Of a DNA stretch of 64,000 nucleotides, positions 22,058 to 32,936 are shown one piece after another. A program made the position numbers and the translations under genes. Within the stretch, counting starts at the first letter, position 1, and each line of letters starts with the position of its first letter. Under the pieces are notes generated by a model. The model ran no database searches. It was not told the DNA's origin and saw nothing but the letters and a program-made list of their open reading frames with translations. Source of the stretch: Coptis chinensis (lineage: Eukaryota > Streptophyta > Magnoliopsida > Ranunculales > Ranunculaceae); assembly GCA_015680905.1 (NCBI GenBank), contig CM027377.1, positions 36,418,501 through 36,482,500 on the forward strand. Reading direction: 5' to 3'.

Positions 22058-22935
22058 TGTTGTATGCAGATAAAAGAAAACAATAGAAGACAAGGACAGA
22101 ATAACAGGTAATAACCAAGGCGCGGATTAGGCTGTCCTTAAGGAAAGATTTCGCCCCTTCCAATGGTGCAGAAAGGCAACAGTGGCGTCTTCCTCACAGG
22201 ATTCAATGGTTAACAGCAGTCTAACTTTGCACTAGAATAGACTACCCTCTAGAACAGCAATATAACTCTCTCTGGCGGCTGACAGGAAGAAGAGAAAAGA
22301 AGAAGATTGAAGCAATCAAAGACTTATCTGTTTCGTGTAGGTAAGAGAAGGGTGTATCACGACTTCAACTTCTGTTTCGCTGGTGTGTATGGAGGCAGCA
22401 CGACTTCTGTCTTCTCTCTCAATATAGAAGCAGCAGCAGCACTGTATACACGAGTTCTCTCTTCTGTGTCTCTCTCTCTCTCTGTTCTGTGATTGATTCC
22501 CTCTAATGAACACAGCTGTGTTTATATAGAGGTATGATCGAATCATAGATGGAGAAGGACACCTCTCTAATTCGGTTTCACAAAACCAAATCAAAGTAGA
22601 ACTCTCAAGCCGATGAGATCCAACCAGAAGTGGAACTCCAAAATTAAACTAGTTCAAAAAGAAAAAGTTTAGGCTATTGATAATCCACTACCCACTAGAC
22701 TAACAGCCCAAGCCCAAGCCCACGACACGACTCGGCTCGGTTCGGTGCGGGGCGGGCGGGCGCGCGCGTGTGTGGCTTTGGGTGAGTCCTCCCTCCTAAC
22801 ACAAAAGCCTTTGTACCCTAAGGGCATGCCCTTATGCTAGAGGTTCACCTCAAATACCTCACTAGCTAGTGGTGGTTCATCAATGTGGGACTAAACAACA
22901 CACAAGTATTTGAAATACACATGAAGATTCCAACA
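22058..22935 (-). repeat. Copia 5' LTR
   Basis: 878 bp with TG..CA ends, followed on the right by the GTTAT duplication. A TATA-like TATATAGAG lies near 22526-22534 (both strands AT-rich), also present in the other LTR. Compared with the left LTR it carries CAG/CTG where the other has altered triplets. Confidence 0.95.
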
Positions 22936-24545
22936 GTTATGACACAAAGTGAAATCACATAATAGTATTTCATACTGTTGCAATTCGCTCTTGCACAGCT
23001 TGAATTCGCTCTTTCACCATGATTGCCTAGGAAGGAAATTATGCAGAAAGTTAAATGGTATAATAATTGAAATGATGGTTTAATAAGGGGAGTTCTGAGA
23101 ACAAAAGTGGGTGAAATATTGTACTTGGAATATTGGTTTAGAGGATTTCTAACCAACTTCTGTGAAACTCAAGAGAAGCTCATAAATATCTTCCTGAACA
23201 AAAAATCAAATTAAGTTCAAACAATGTTGTAATAGACTGATTCTCATGATAGACAATATTCAAATGACATTTCGATTCCCGTAAATAACAAACAATCAAT
23301 ATAATGATAGATATGTAACTGGACAAAAGCGGGTGAAATATTATACCTGGAATATTGGTTTAGGAGAGCTCTAACCAAATTCTGTGAAACTCGAGAAGTT
23401 CATGAATATCCTCCTGAACAAAAATCAAATTAAGTTCAAGCAATGTTGTAATAGACTGATAGACTGATTCTCATGATAGACAATATTAAATTGTCATCGA
23501 AAATCCGAACTACACATGGTCATCAATCTAGAGAACTTGCTTCTTGGTAAGAACATTCATCCATCTTTCCCAGTGTAGATGGATAATTGAAATATCTTTC
23601 GACGTATTGTGAAAGTGCAGCATGAAAATCTACTGTTCAGTTCCATTTAAAATAATAACCTAGGAAGAAATTGGTCGCCTCTAATGTGAATGGTACGCAG
23701 GCATCTCCAACAACATAAGATCTCAGTAACTTTACTGATAGATCAATATGATCCTCTATTTTTATTTCTTCCTTGATTATTACAGTTGTAACACTAATGA
23801 TTGTCAACCCACCCAGCTTCTATTGACACTACATGAATGATACAGTTGTAACACTACATAAATACGGCCTTTATTTCTTCCAACAATTGTAACACTACAT
23901 GAATGATACCCAGCTTCTAAAACATTCAATTCTACTCTTGAAACATTCAATTAGAAGGCCAGCTTGAAACAGAAGATGGAAATGCTGGAACTGTTCTCTT
24001 TTCTGGAAATTCTACTCTTTGTATCGATTATCCAATTAAAAGAACTCTTGAGTAACTAACTAACTACATACATATAACAAATGCTATGAACTAAGGATAC
24101 AACTTACTGAAAGGGAAGATGGTAGCATATGCAGCATTATATTGCTATGAACATTGCTTCGGATCACGCATATGCAGCATTATATTGCCTCAATCAACAA
24201 TAATTTTGTGAAAAGAACTTCAAACTTGATGATGAACAAAAATAGACTCACGTAATTACTGCCTTCTCTGCTGGTAATCAAGCCTTCTTTGCTGGTAATC
24301 ACAACATCAAAACCCTCTATGACTAATTGATAAACTTTGTGAAGAAGAAAGGAATCAAGGGGGAAGAGAAATTGTTGGGGTTTAATTTACGCCTGTTGGA
24401 GAAGAAAGGAAGGGGTTTTTCTAAAGAGAAATTGTTGGGTTTTGCACAGCCGTTAGATTTGTCTAAAATAGATCTGGACCGTCCTTTGTTTGTAATTTTG
24501 TCCTGTAGTGCTAAAAAAATACCTTAGCTTATTATATAGATGAGA
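22936..24545 (-). mobile_element. 5' part of the Rep-bearing Helitron, right of the Copia insertion
   Basis: Contains a near-tandem duplication (23107-23279 and 23327-23497). It ends at 24545, where the minus strand begins TCTCATCTATATAATAAGC preceded by A. This is the form of a Helitron 5' end (TC after A), and it resembles the start at 11967. No coding was recognised, apart from a 66-codon plus-strand frame (24327-24527) of no known family. Confidence 0.55.
23107..23497. repeat. Direct repeat, two copies of about 172 bp
   Basis: Both copies share GGGTGAAATATT, GGAATATTGGTTTAG, CTGTGAAACTC, AAATCAAATTAAGTTCAA and CTGATTCTCATGATAGACAA. The 47-bp block between them also occurs at 16459-16505. 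Confidence 0.85.
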
Positions 24546-25255
24546 TCCAATTAGATTTAAATTTCACTAAAAGACAAACAACAATGGACTCATATTTTTA
24601 GAAGGCATAATACTTCGAGATGGAGAGTGTAAAATAGTTATCCTAGTCTCCTTTAGACACTCTCTACTCTTTTTTCGTCAATTGAATGTGGATGAGCAAA
24701 CTATAGTTATATATCCTGATCTCTCTCTTTATACCTTCTTTGCTCTTTTTTTGTCAACCGAATGCGGAGGAGTTAACTCGACCGTGTCTGGTTTTAGTAG
24801 TACTTCACCTATGAAATAACTTGGAAATTCCATAAGATACTCTAGCTAGCTTCTTGGATTGAACGTAACATCATATTTGGATTTCTTCAATAGGGTTTCA
24901 AACACTTACCTTTCTTCCTAAGTTTGGTGATCTTCAATTTTTTTTCAGTTTGGGTTCAAAGTCTCTAATGGCTTTCCTCAAATCAATATTTACATTGTCC
25001 AAATTCCAAAAACTATCCAATTGGTTGATTAAACTGCTCTTTCAATGTGAAGTGTAGTTTCAAATTCAACACTGCAGTTTCGGAAAATCAAAAGCCCAGT
25101 TTTATAAAACTTTAATTTATTTTCGTTCAAAATCGCGAAACCGCAGGTTGAGTGCGGGAGTTCTATACCATCACCATGGTATGTGTGACTAAGGTCATGT
25201 TGGTCCGGCCTAAGCGGGGTACAACCTTCAGCCCGACCAAAGGCCCGCATTAAGA

Positions 25256-25287
<32 letters not shown>

Positions 25288-25348
25288 TTTTATTTAAGAA
25301 AAATACATGTATTAGTATCATGATATATAATACTAATATATTTTTATA
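24546..25348. other. Spacer with a simple repeat
   Basis: No gene seen. ATT/ATTT repeats occupy about 25257-25293. The nearby GAAATTTAAATC and similar AT-rich text is unremarkable. Confidence 0.5.
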
Positions 25349-26450
25349 CGGTTAGGCTATAGTGACACCCTTATTTTGCCACCCTTATCTCACACCGCTC
25401 TTGGTCCCTCAGATCTCATCCTGAGAACATCAAATCTAATTCATTTAAAAATCACGAAATTTCAAACAGCCATCTTACAGGGAAATTTCCACCGTTGGAT
25501 CACTTTAAATTAGAACTCCGAAATATATGTAAACACCTCTTATGAAGGGTTTTCTCTCTCCTATTCCTCTCTCCAATTTTCTCTAAATCCAAACCCAACA
25601 CTTCCGATTTCAACACCGAAACACCTCCAAATTCAAACCGAAAAGCTAGATTTGCCCTTCTCCCTTCTCCAAATTGAGAAAATCAAGCACAAATTGGAAG
25701 AAGGTATGTATTTTGTTGATTTTCAATTTTTTATTTTCGATTTTAATGAAATTGGTTCGGTAATAGTAGAAGAAGAGGGAAAAGAACAAGTTGTGAATTG
25801 TTTTTGTTTGTTTATGTTGCAAGTATAATTTTTTAGTTGCAAGTATAAAAATAAAAATTATACTTGCAACTAAAAAAAAAAACAATTAATAACCAAATTG
25901 AAAAAGTAAAAAAAATCGAGGTCTAAAAAACAGTTAATTGATTAAAAAAAAAAAAAAATAAAAAAAAAAAATTATACTTGCAACATAAACAAACAAAAAC
26001 AATTCACAACTTGTTCTTCTCCCTCTTCTTCTACTATTACCAAACCCATTTCATTAAAATCAAAAATAAAAAATTGAAAATCAACAAAATACATACCTTC
26101 TTCCAATTTGTGCTTGATTTCTCAATTTGGAGAATGGAGAAGGGCAAATCTAGCTTTTCGGTTTGAATTTGGAGGTGCTTCGGTGTTGAAATCGAAAGTG
26201 TTGGGTTTGGATTTAGAGAAAATTGGAGAGAGGAATATGAGAGAGAAAACCCTTCGTAAGAGGTGTTTACATATATTTCGGTGTTCTAATTTAAAGTGAT
26301 CCAACTGTGCAAATTTGCCTGTAAGATGGCTGTTTAAAATTTCACGATTTTTAAATGAATTAGATCTGATAATCTCAGGATGAGATCTGAGGGACCAGGA
26401 GGGGTGTGAGATAAGGGTGGCAAAATAAAGGTGTCACTATAGCCTAACCG
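25349..26450. mobile_element. 1.1-kb foldback (long inverted repeat) element
   Basis: Arms 25349-25835 and about 25968-26450 are near-perfect reverse complements of some 485 bp, starting CGGTTAGGCTATAGTGACAC. The spacer is A/T-rich and holds its own small palindrome (GTTGCAAGTATAA / TTATACTTGCAAC, 25837-25871). Flanking 8-mers TTTTTATA (left) and ATTTTATA (right) differ at one base and may be an 8-bp target duplication. No coding. It is a foldback or long-TIR MITE; hAT or Mutator origin is undecided. Confidence 0.9.
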
Positions 26451-27207
26451 ATTTTATATTATATTAATGGATGATATAAATTCAACAAAAACATTAGAAA
26501 CCATAATCTTTTTCTCTATCCTCTTGTTTTCCTATCGCACAAGATAGATGCATATATACTCTCTCAAATAAGGCTTTCTCTTAGTCCTCTTCTCTAAACA
26601 TACGAGTTTAAAAGAGTAATCAATTACAATTCGACCCCGAAACCCGGTCCTCTGGGCCGACCCTGAGTTCTCAAAAGAGGCTAAGGCCGGTGTGAGTAAG
26701 TGCTAAATAACTATAGTACATACTGATCCTCATAGACCCGACCAGCGCATTTTACACCCATAATATTAGATATGTTATTTCGTTAACATTGGGGGAAAAA
26801 ATTTAGAGTCAAAACCGGCGGTTTTCACTCTATCTCTATCTGTAAATAGAGAGTAATATTGAGGATACAAAGTACGTATTATGCAAGTTGATTCGGTACC
26901 ATTTGCAAAATAAATAAATAAATAAACACCACTTCAAGTGACGTACGTAGAAAAAAGAATTGTTTTTCATTTGGTGCCGGTTGATCGTGCGTACAATGGA
27001 ATTTATTATTTTATTTTATTTTTTGATTTTTTTTCGTAAGGGCGTCTGATGAAAGATGAAGTGAGGTAGGATGATTATGGGGATTTCATTCTATATGCCA
27101 TATGAACTAGTGTAATATATGTGGCTGAAACCATTGGAGCCAATTTTCTACTTTGTACCCGTAAAACACTTTTTTTTTAGCGATATGATGCAGATGCAGA
27201 GTCTAAA
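26451..27207. other. Spacer, no feature recognised
   Basis: Intergenic sequence between the foldback element and the CACTA element. Nothing supportable was seen. Confidence 0.5.
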
Positions 27208-27234
27208 AAACACTACTAGAAAAAAGTCAATAGA

Positions 27235-27485
27235 TAGCACTCAAAAAACGCTATGAAATCAAGTTCATATCATTTCGACAAACGCTATCAATTGCCATGC
27301 TATCCTTTTTAAGATAGCGTTTGTGAATAAAACGCTATTAAAACGATAGCATTTTTAGATAGATGCTATAAAATTCAATAGCGATTTCTGCAACCGCAAA
27401 CGTTATTGTACTTCGTTTTTGAGGAAAACGCTATGGAGCCTGATAGCAGTTTTTCAACGCTATTAAATATTTATAGCATTTTTTT
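27235..27485. promoter_or_regulatory. CACTA subterminal repeat array
   Basis: About a dozen copies of an ACGCTAT/ATAGCGT core in alternating orientation (for example AACGCTATGAA, AGATAGCGTTTG, AAAACGCTATTA, AATAGCGATTT). In CACTA elements such motifs bind the transposase. Confidence 0.75.
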
Positions 27486-27504
27486 TTTCTTTTAAGCTTA
27501 AAAT

Positions 27505-27575
27505 CGAATTCAGATGGATTCGAACCACCGACCTCTCAATTAAGAGCGCTCTTACCATTTAGAGCTTATGAATCC
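27505..27575 (-). other. tRNA-like sequence
   Basis: On the minus strand 71 nt can fold as a tRNA. The acceptor GGATTCA pairs with TGAATTC with one wobble. A 4-bp D stem (GCTC/GAGC) holds an AAATGGTAA loop. The T arm is GGTGG-TTCGAAT-CCATC, with a good B box. The anticodon region (CTCTTAATTGAGAG) is about 4-5 nt too short, and no CCA is encoded. It looks like a degenerate Lys-type tRNA or tRNA-derived sequence rather than a working gene. Confidence 0.55.
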
Positions 27576-27585
27576 ATTAGAGAAC

Positions 27586-28341
27586 ACGTATTGACAACTA
27601 TGATTTTTATCATTAAACAAATCTATAAGAAATGAGAATAGAAAACGTTTGTATATGACTGAGCAAATTACTTAGGCTATAAATTAGGTAACATACAAAC
27701 AAATTGAACTCGAGCAACATACACATTTAAACTGCACCCTCGTCATTAACATAAATTTTTTTCCTAAGTATTCACTAATTTTACAGCATGTCAAGAGTAA
27801 ACCCATAAGAAGTAACTCTCTTCTATAAAAACTACTTCCTTTCCCAACAACTATAATACTAACCTAAGAATGGTGAAGTGAACGACCACAATGAATAACT
27901 TTGATCTAGCCTCCTACACAAGACCCAAGTTCTGTGAAAATGGCCTATTAGTACAAAGCAACAAGAATAATATAGATAGAAATGTGTAGAATAAGGAATA
28001 AGCTTGCAACCAACATTCAATACTATATACAATATCACAAGTATGATAAAAAAAAAATTAGAAAATACAAAAATCAAGATGAGCAAAACAAACCTTGAAA
28101 ATTTGGCCCAAAGGAGCCTCAAATAAGAACTTCAAATTCAACTGCCTTATGTTTATATCGTAGAATTTGCTTAACAACAAATGCTTGTGCAACAACCTAT
28201 GCAAGCTTAAGGATTCACTGAAAAAAACTGTCATTCATCACATCAATGAAAAATAAGTATTGGAAAACAGTTCATTGTTTCATCTGTTTACTAATGTTTA
28301 CTAAAGGTAGTTCCAATGAGATAAACTTATAATATACACAA
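27586..28341. other. CACTA interior, no gene
   Basis: AT-rich, without supported coding. It ends where LINE sequence begins. Confidence 0.4.
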
Positions 28342-28368
28342 AAGAAAGGAACAGCAGAAATCCAAGAG

Positions 28369-28626
28369 GTGCACGAAGTACAAAACGATGAGGCAAAAGC
28401 TGGGTGGGAATCACTAAGCAAAAGACACAAGTGCAAAGCTCGGAATATTCAAGGGGGAGTAAACCTAGAACAAAGCCAACTCTCTAAGGGGCATGGTGAA
28501 GAAAGAGAAGAACAAAGGGAATGTACTACTGGAAACAGCAGCAAGCAGATTCAAGAACATGCAAAGGGAACTAATACGAAGGAGATAAAGAACACAAGTA
28601 TACAGAGAGGTAAAAGGCAACAGTGA
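28369..28626 (+). pseudogene. LINE ORF1-like remnant
   Basis: An 85-codon frame rich in Lys, Glu and Gln upstream of the endonuclease. It has no zinc knuckle. It is called ORF1-like only by its position and hydrophilic composition. Confidence 0.35.
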
Positions 28627-28751
28627 GCAAAGGAAAAAGGAATGGCTACTGTGGAGAGTGGGAATCAACAAAAGGTACCCACAACATCAGGAGGAAGGCA
28701 GAATAGAGTGACTACCAAGTATGGTCACTATAAGCATTCCAGTGTTGCCAA

Positions 28752-29216
28752 ATGAATGTACAACTGTCTTGCTGGAATATGAGAGGGTTTAACATGGGTT
28801 TCAAGCAAGTGGAAATCAAGGAAATGATAAGGAAGTTTGATATCAGTATTCTGGGATTAGTAGAGACAAGAGTGAAAGAAGAGAATAGAGAGTGGGTGTT
28901 TAATAGGAGTTGTGTACAGTGGGAAATGGAAGGAAATTATGCGGAAAGTGATCAAGGTAGAATTTGGTTCTGCTGGAACCCGAGGGTATGCAAAGCTGAG
29001 CTAGTGAAAAAAGAATCACAACATATAACTATGGAAGTTACCATGATTACAGGAGTACAGTTTATAGTTACGATGGTCTATGCAAGTACATATATGATGG
29101 AGAGAAGGCAGCTATGGAGAAATATAGTGGATCTATCGTGCATAATTCAAAAACCATGGATATTACTTGGTGATTTTAACACTGTACTTAGTCCACGGAG
29201 AAAAGTAGAGGGGTAG
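28752..29216 (+). pseudogene. LINE apurinic endonuclease domain (N-terminal part)
   Basis: The frame opens with SCWNMRGFN (metal-binding Asn). It continues through ILGLVETRVKEEN (catalytic Glu) and ends with PWILLGDFNTVLSPRRK (Asp and Asn). These are EEP-family motifs of L1 ORF2. A TAG at 29214-29216 stops it. Downstream text at 29260-29390 (FTWSNKQ, SKLDRVM in other frames) supplies the rest of the domain. Confidence 0.88.
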
Positions 29217-30086
29217 AGGTAAGGCCATACCATTTCGCAGATTTCACGGATTGTGTAACTTCGGCAGGCCTAGTGGATATGAAATACAAAGGGAACACTT
29301 TCACATGGAGTAACAAGCAAAGGGATAGAATAAGTAGTAAGCTAGATAGGGTGATGACTAATGCAGAATGGGTGAGTGATTTTGGGGATTACGGCTAAAT
29401 TTCTAAACCCAAGGGCAATTTCGATCACTCATCAATGGTGGTCACCAAACACGCAGATAAATCAAAAGAAAAAACCTTTTAAGTTCTTTAATTTCTGGTG
29501 GAAGGAACAAGGATTTATCTTGACAAAGTGGAGGGAAAAGACATGGGGTAGCTTCAAGAGTGGGAAATCCTATGTATATCCTAATGAAGAAACTAAAAAT
29601 CACAAAGGTAGCACTCATTGAATGGAATCGAAAGAATAAGGAATGTGGAGGATAGAGTACTCAAAACAAAGAAAGAACTGAAACAGGTGCAAACCGAAGC
29701 TCTGAGTCGACCATTGAATCGAGCTCATTGAAAAGAAAGGGAAACCATCGAAATACATGTGAAAGCAAATTAGCAGAGGAAGGGTTTTATAAACAGAAAT
29801 CGAGGGATCAAGTAATTAGTGTGGGAGACAACAACACAGAGTACTTTTTTAGGTCGGTACAAGCAAGAAGAGTAGTAAATAAAATAACATGCTTACAGGA
29901 TCGAGATGGAAATTATATACAAGATGTGAATGGAATTAGGGATGAATGCGTAAAGTATTACAAAGAGCTCTATAGCCCAGATTAGTTGCCAAACATTGAT
30001 CTCTCTATCTTTCAAGATATCGGGGCAAGGCAGAAGAAGATGCAGAGGACCTAGAAAGGGAAGTTACACGAAATGAGATTACAGAG

Positions 30087-32277
30087 GTGTTGGCTGATAT
30101 TGATAATGATAAAGCTCTAGGGAGCGATGGATTTTCTTCTTTTTTCTTCAAATGTGCATGGAGGATAGTTGGGGATGACTTCACAAGGGCCGTTAGAAAT
30201 TTCTTTAAATCAAGGCAGCTACTGAAGGAAGTAAACTCAACGTGCATAACACTAGTGCCTAAAGTTCAGAATCCCTCATCTCTGGGAGAGTACAGACTAA
30301 TAGCTTGTTGCGGAGTAGTTTACAAGTGTATCACAAAAGTAATGACTAGAAGAATGAAGCAGCTTATGCCCAAAATCATAAACAAGAATCCATCAGCTTT
30401 CATTGTGGGGAGGAGCATCCAAGATAACATATTACTATCGCACGAATTGCTGCATAACTACCATAAGGATGAACATCCACCTAGATGTGCTGCGAAATTG
30501 GATTTAAGGAAAGCATATGACTTAGTGCGATGGGAAGCAGTCGAATTTGCTATGCAAAGGATTGGTATGCCAAGAAGGTTCTGTGAATGGGTAAAGAAGT
30601 GTGTGGAAACAGCTCACTACTCTATAATGGTGAATGGAGCCCCTTATGGATACTTTAAGGGAAGAAGAGGAATACGACAAGGCGACCCCATATCCCCGTA
30701 CCTTTTTGTAATGGTCATGGACCTTTTCTCTGAAATCATGAGTTATAGTGTAACAAATAATTTGTATAAGTTGCATTATGTGTGTAAACCCAGTTATCAC
30801 TCACCTATCTTTTGCAGATGATTTGGTGGCGTTCATGCATGGAGATGTTCAAACGGAAATGCAGTTGAGAGAGAACCTCAACACTTTTAAAGCATGCTCT
30901 GGGCTTGAAGTAAACACTCAGAAAAGCCAGATATACTTAACAGGAATGGATGACAACAGTTGTGAAGATATAGAGAGGACTCTGCAATTCCCAAGAGGAG
31001 AGTTACCTATAAAGTACTTGGGGCGCCCATTGATTACTACAAGATTGAAATCCACAGATTGTAGTCTTTTACTCCTAAAGGTTACACGAAGAATTCAGAG
31101 TTGGAAGGGAAAATTTCTCTCTTGTGCAGGAAGGCTGCAGCTCATCAAGGCAGTGCTAAATAACTTGAGTGTGTTCTGGTTTGCATCATTCATTGTACCT
31201 CAGAAGATTATAGATGACATAAACAGTCATTGCGAAACTTTCTATGGACAGCCCCGATTGCAATCGATCGCGATGCTCGTTCGATGGGAGGATCTTTGCT
31301 ATCCTTATGCAGAAGGAGGGATGGGCATTCGCAACCTGGAAAAGGTGAATCAAGCATCGAATATGAAGCATATTTGGAAGATAATCACAAAGGCAGACAA
31401 TCTATGGGTTGAGTGGATCCAAAAGAACTTAATCAAAGATAGAAAATTCTGGCAGCTGAAGATTCCACATAACTGTTCATGGAGCTGGCGAAATTTATTA
31501 AAGGGTAGAACAGAAGCATCTCAGATAGCAGTGAATCAGATTGGAGACGGAAAGAATACAAGCTTATGGCTAGATCCCTGGCACCCAAAAGGTATGTTAA
31601 CAAAAAAAATTCCACAAGCCTTTCTCTACAAACCTCTCTACCACCTTAATGCAAAGGTGTCAGACTTCATAGTGCAAGGGAACTGGGTGTTCCCAAACTA
31701 CATAAAGAATCAGATCAAGGAGATAGTAGAAGATGTCGAGGAAGAGGTTGAGATAATGGGGGGCGAAGACAAAGCAGTTTGGAGTTCGTCGCTTAAGGGA
31801 GAGTACAATCTCCGAGATACATATGAAGGTATGAGAGGAGTGCGACAGGCAGTAACATGGAGTAGCATTGTTTGGTTCTCAAATCGCATCCCTTGCCACT
31901 CTTTCATAAGCTGGATGGCTGTTAGTGGAGCGCTAAAAACGCTAGCAAAAATGAAGGAGTTCAAGGTGGTTACGACTGATCTATGCGTTTATTGCTGGAG
32001 AGAAGTGGAGATTGAGGAACACTTACTTCATGAGTGCAATTTCTCCAAAGCAGTGTGGTACACGGTTTTGGGCAAAATGGGTTATCACAGAACAATGGCA
32101 AACTCATGGCAGGAGGAAATTGATTGGGTAAGAAGAGTAACAGCAGGGAAAGGGCCAAAACAAGATGCGACTTCGACCGTGTGGAATGCATATAACTACC
32201 GGATATGGAAGACGAGGAATGAGAGAATATTTGAGAATAAACAAACTTACCGATGGAGTGGCAGCAAAGGATACTAA
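30087..32277 (+). pseudogene. LINE reverse transcriptase and C-terminal region
   Basis: Frame 30087-30821 covers RT blocks DNDKALGSDGFSSFFFK, SLGEYRLIACC, FIVGRSIQDN, KLDLRKAYDLV and RQGDPISPYLFVM. Frame 30778-32277 continues with the catalytic HLSFADDLVAFM, then LEVNTQKSQIYL, KYLGRPL and SWKGKFLSCAGRLQLI. The tryptophan-rich tail and zinc-binding C..C....E.HLLHEC segment follow. A single frameshift near 30770 separates the QGDP and FADD motifs. Length fits a full RT plus C-terminal region. Confidence 0.92.
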
Positions 32278-32936
32278 GGGATGTCGCGAATCAAGATACA
32301 AACAATGGAGATAAAGATGCCGGAAAAAGACCAGAGAGAAGCAAAGACTTCCAAGAGACGGGAATGTAAAAGTCGACACGGCACAACGCCGCGACAAGAC
32401 ATGTAAATGGGAAAGGGCAGAAAATGGAATCTCAAATCTAAATTCAGATGGCGGTTTGCAAAGGGATGAATGGGGGTTGGGCAGCATGAGAGATGGAAAT
32501 GGGCAGGTCATAGTGGAGATCAAGGGAAGATCAAATAAGCACTCTATTGGAAATTGAATAGGGTAGAGCAAGGACTGAAAATGGTAGTAAGGCATGGCAT
32601 CAAGAAGGGAAACTGATTCCAAAGAAATTTCGTTCTTTAGAAACAAAGGGTAACACCCATGGCGGGCGAAAAGATGATGATGAATTAATCGGTTGAAGCA
32701 ACTAGAAGACTTCTCCATCACTCATGTGTAAATAGAAGCAAACAAGGATGCTTTAGCTAGTAATATTCCGGTACATAGAGTTAATTCCCGGCCTTTACTG
32801 AGGGCAAATTATTTATGATGATGCCATAGGTAAAGAATATGTAAGAATGTAACAAGCTATGATCTTTATTATATTAATGAAAAGGGGTAGGGGACCTTAT
32901 AATAACCTCGCTTTTCTAAAAAAAAAAAAAAAAACT

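Larger units (their letters stand above)
16559..22935 (-). mobile_element. Complete Ty1/Copia LTR retrotransposon
   Basis: Two LTRs (16559-17455 and 22058-22935) begin and end with TG..CA. The element is flanked by the 5-bp duplication GTTAT (16554-16558 and 22936-22940). Minus-strand coding runs in Copia order: gag, protease, integrase, reverse transcriptase, RNase H. It is inserted in the 5' region of the minus-strand Helitron. A purine tract (AGTGGGGAT on the minus strand) lies just before the 3' LTR. A tRNA primer site is not evident. Frames are interrupted in gag, protease, integrase-RT and RT-RNase H, so it is probably not active. Confidence 0.95.
28342..32936 (+). mobile_element. L1-type LINE nested in the CACTA element
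   Basis: Plus-strand order is that of plant L1 elements: a hydrophilic ORF1-like stretch (28369-28626), apurinic endonuclease (28752-29216), reverse transcriptase (30087-32277), a weak RNase H-like trace (32430-32550) and a poly(A) tail (about 32920-32936). Frameshifts and stops occur between 29216 and 30087 and again at 30780. The exact 5' end and target duplication were not resolved. It disrupts the CACTA interior and is therefore younger than it. Confidence 0.88.

Noticed and set aside
24327-24527. 66-codon plus-strand ORF near the Helitron 5' end
   Set aside because: Lys/Gly-rich from short repeated motifs (GAGAAATTGTTGGG twice); no family and no splice or promoter context.
25646-26166. 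Two similar hydrophobic/Lys-rich ORFs on opposite strands
   Set aside because: They are mirror images produced by the two arms of the foldback element and have AT-driven composition, not coding character.
27505-27575. A functional tRNA gene
   Set aside because: The anticodon arm is 4-5 nt short and one acceptor pair is a wobble. Reported as tRNA-like only.
32104-32721. 205-codon minus-strand ORF
   Set aside because: Antisense to the LINE 3' end, with no family resemblance; a shadow of the LINE sequence.
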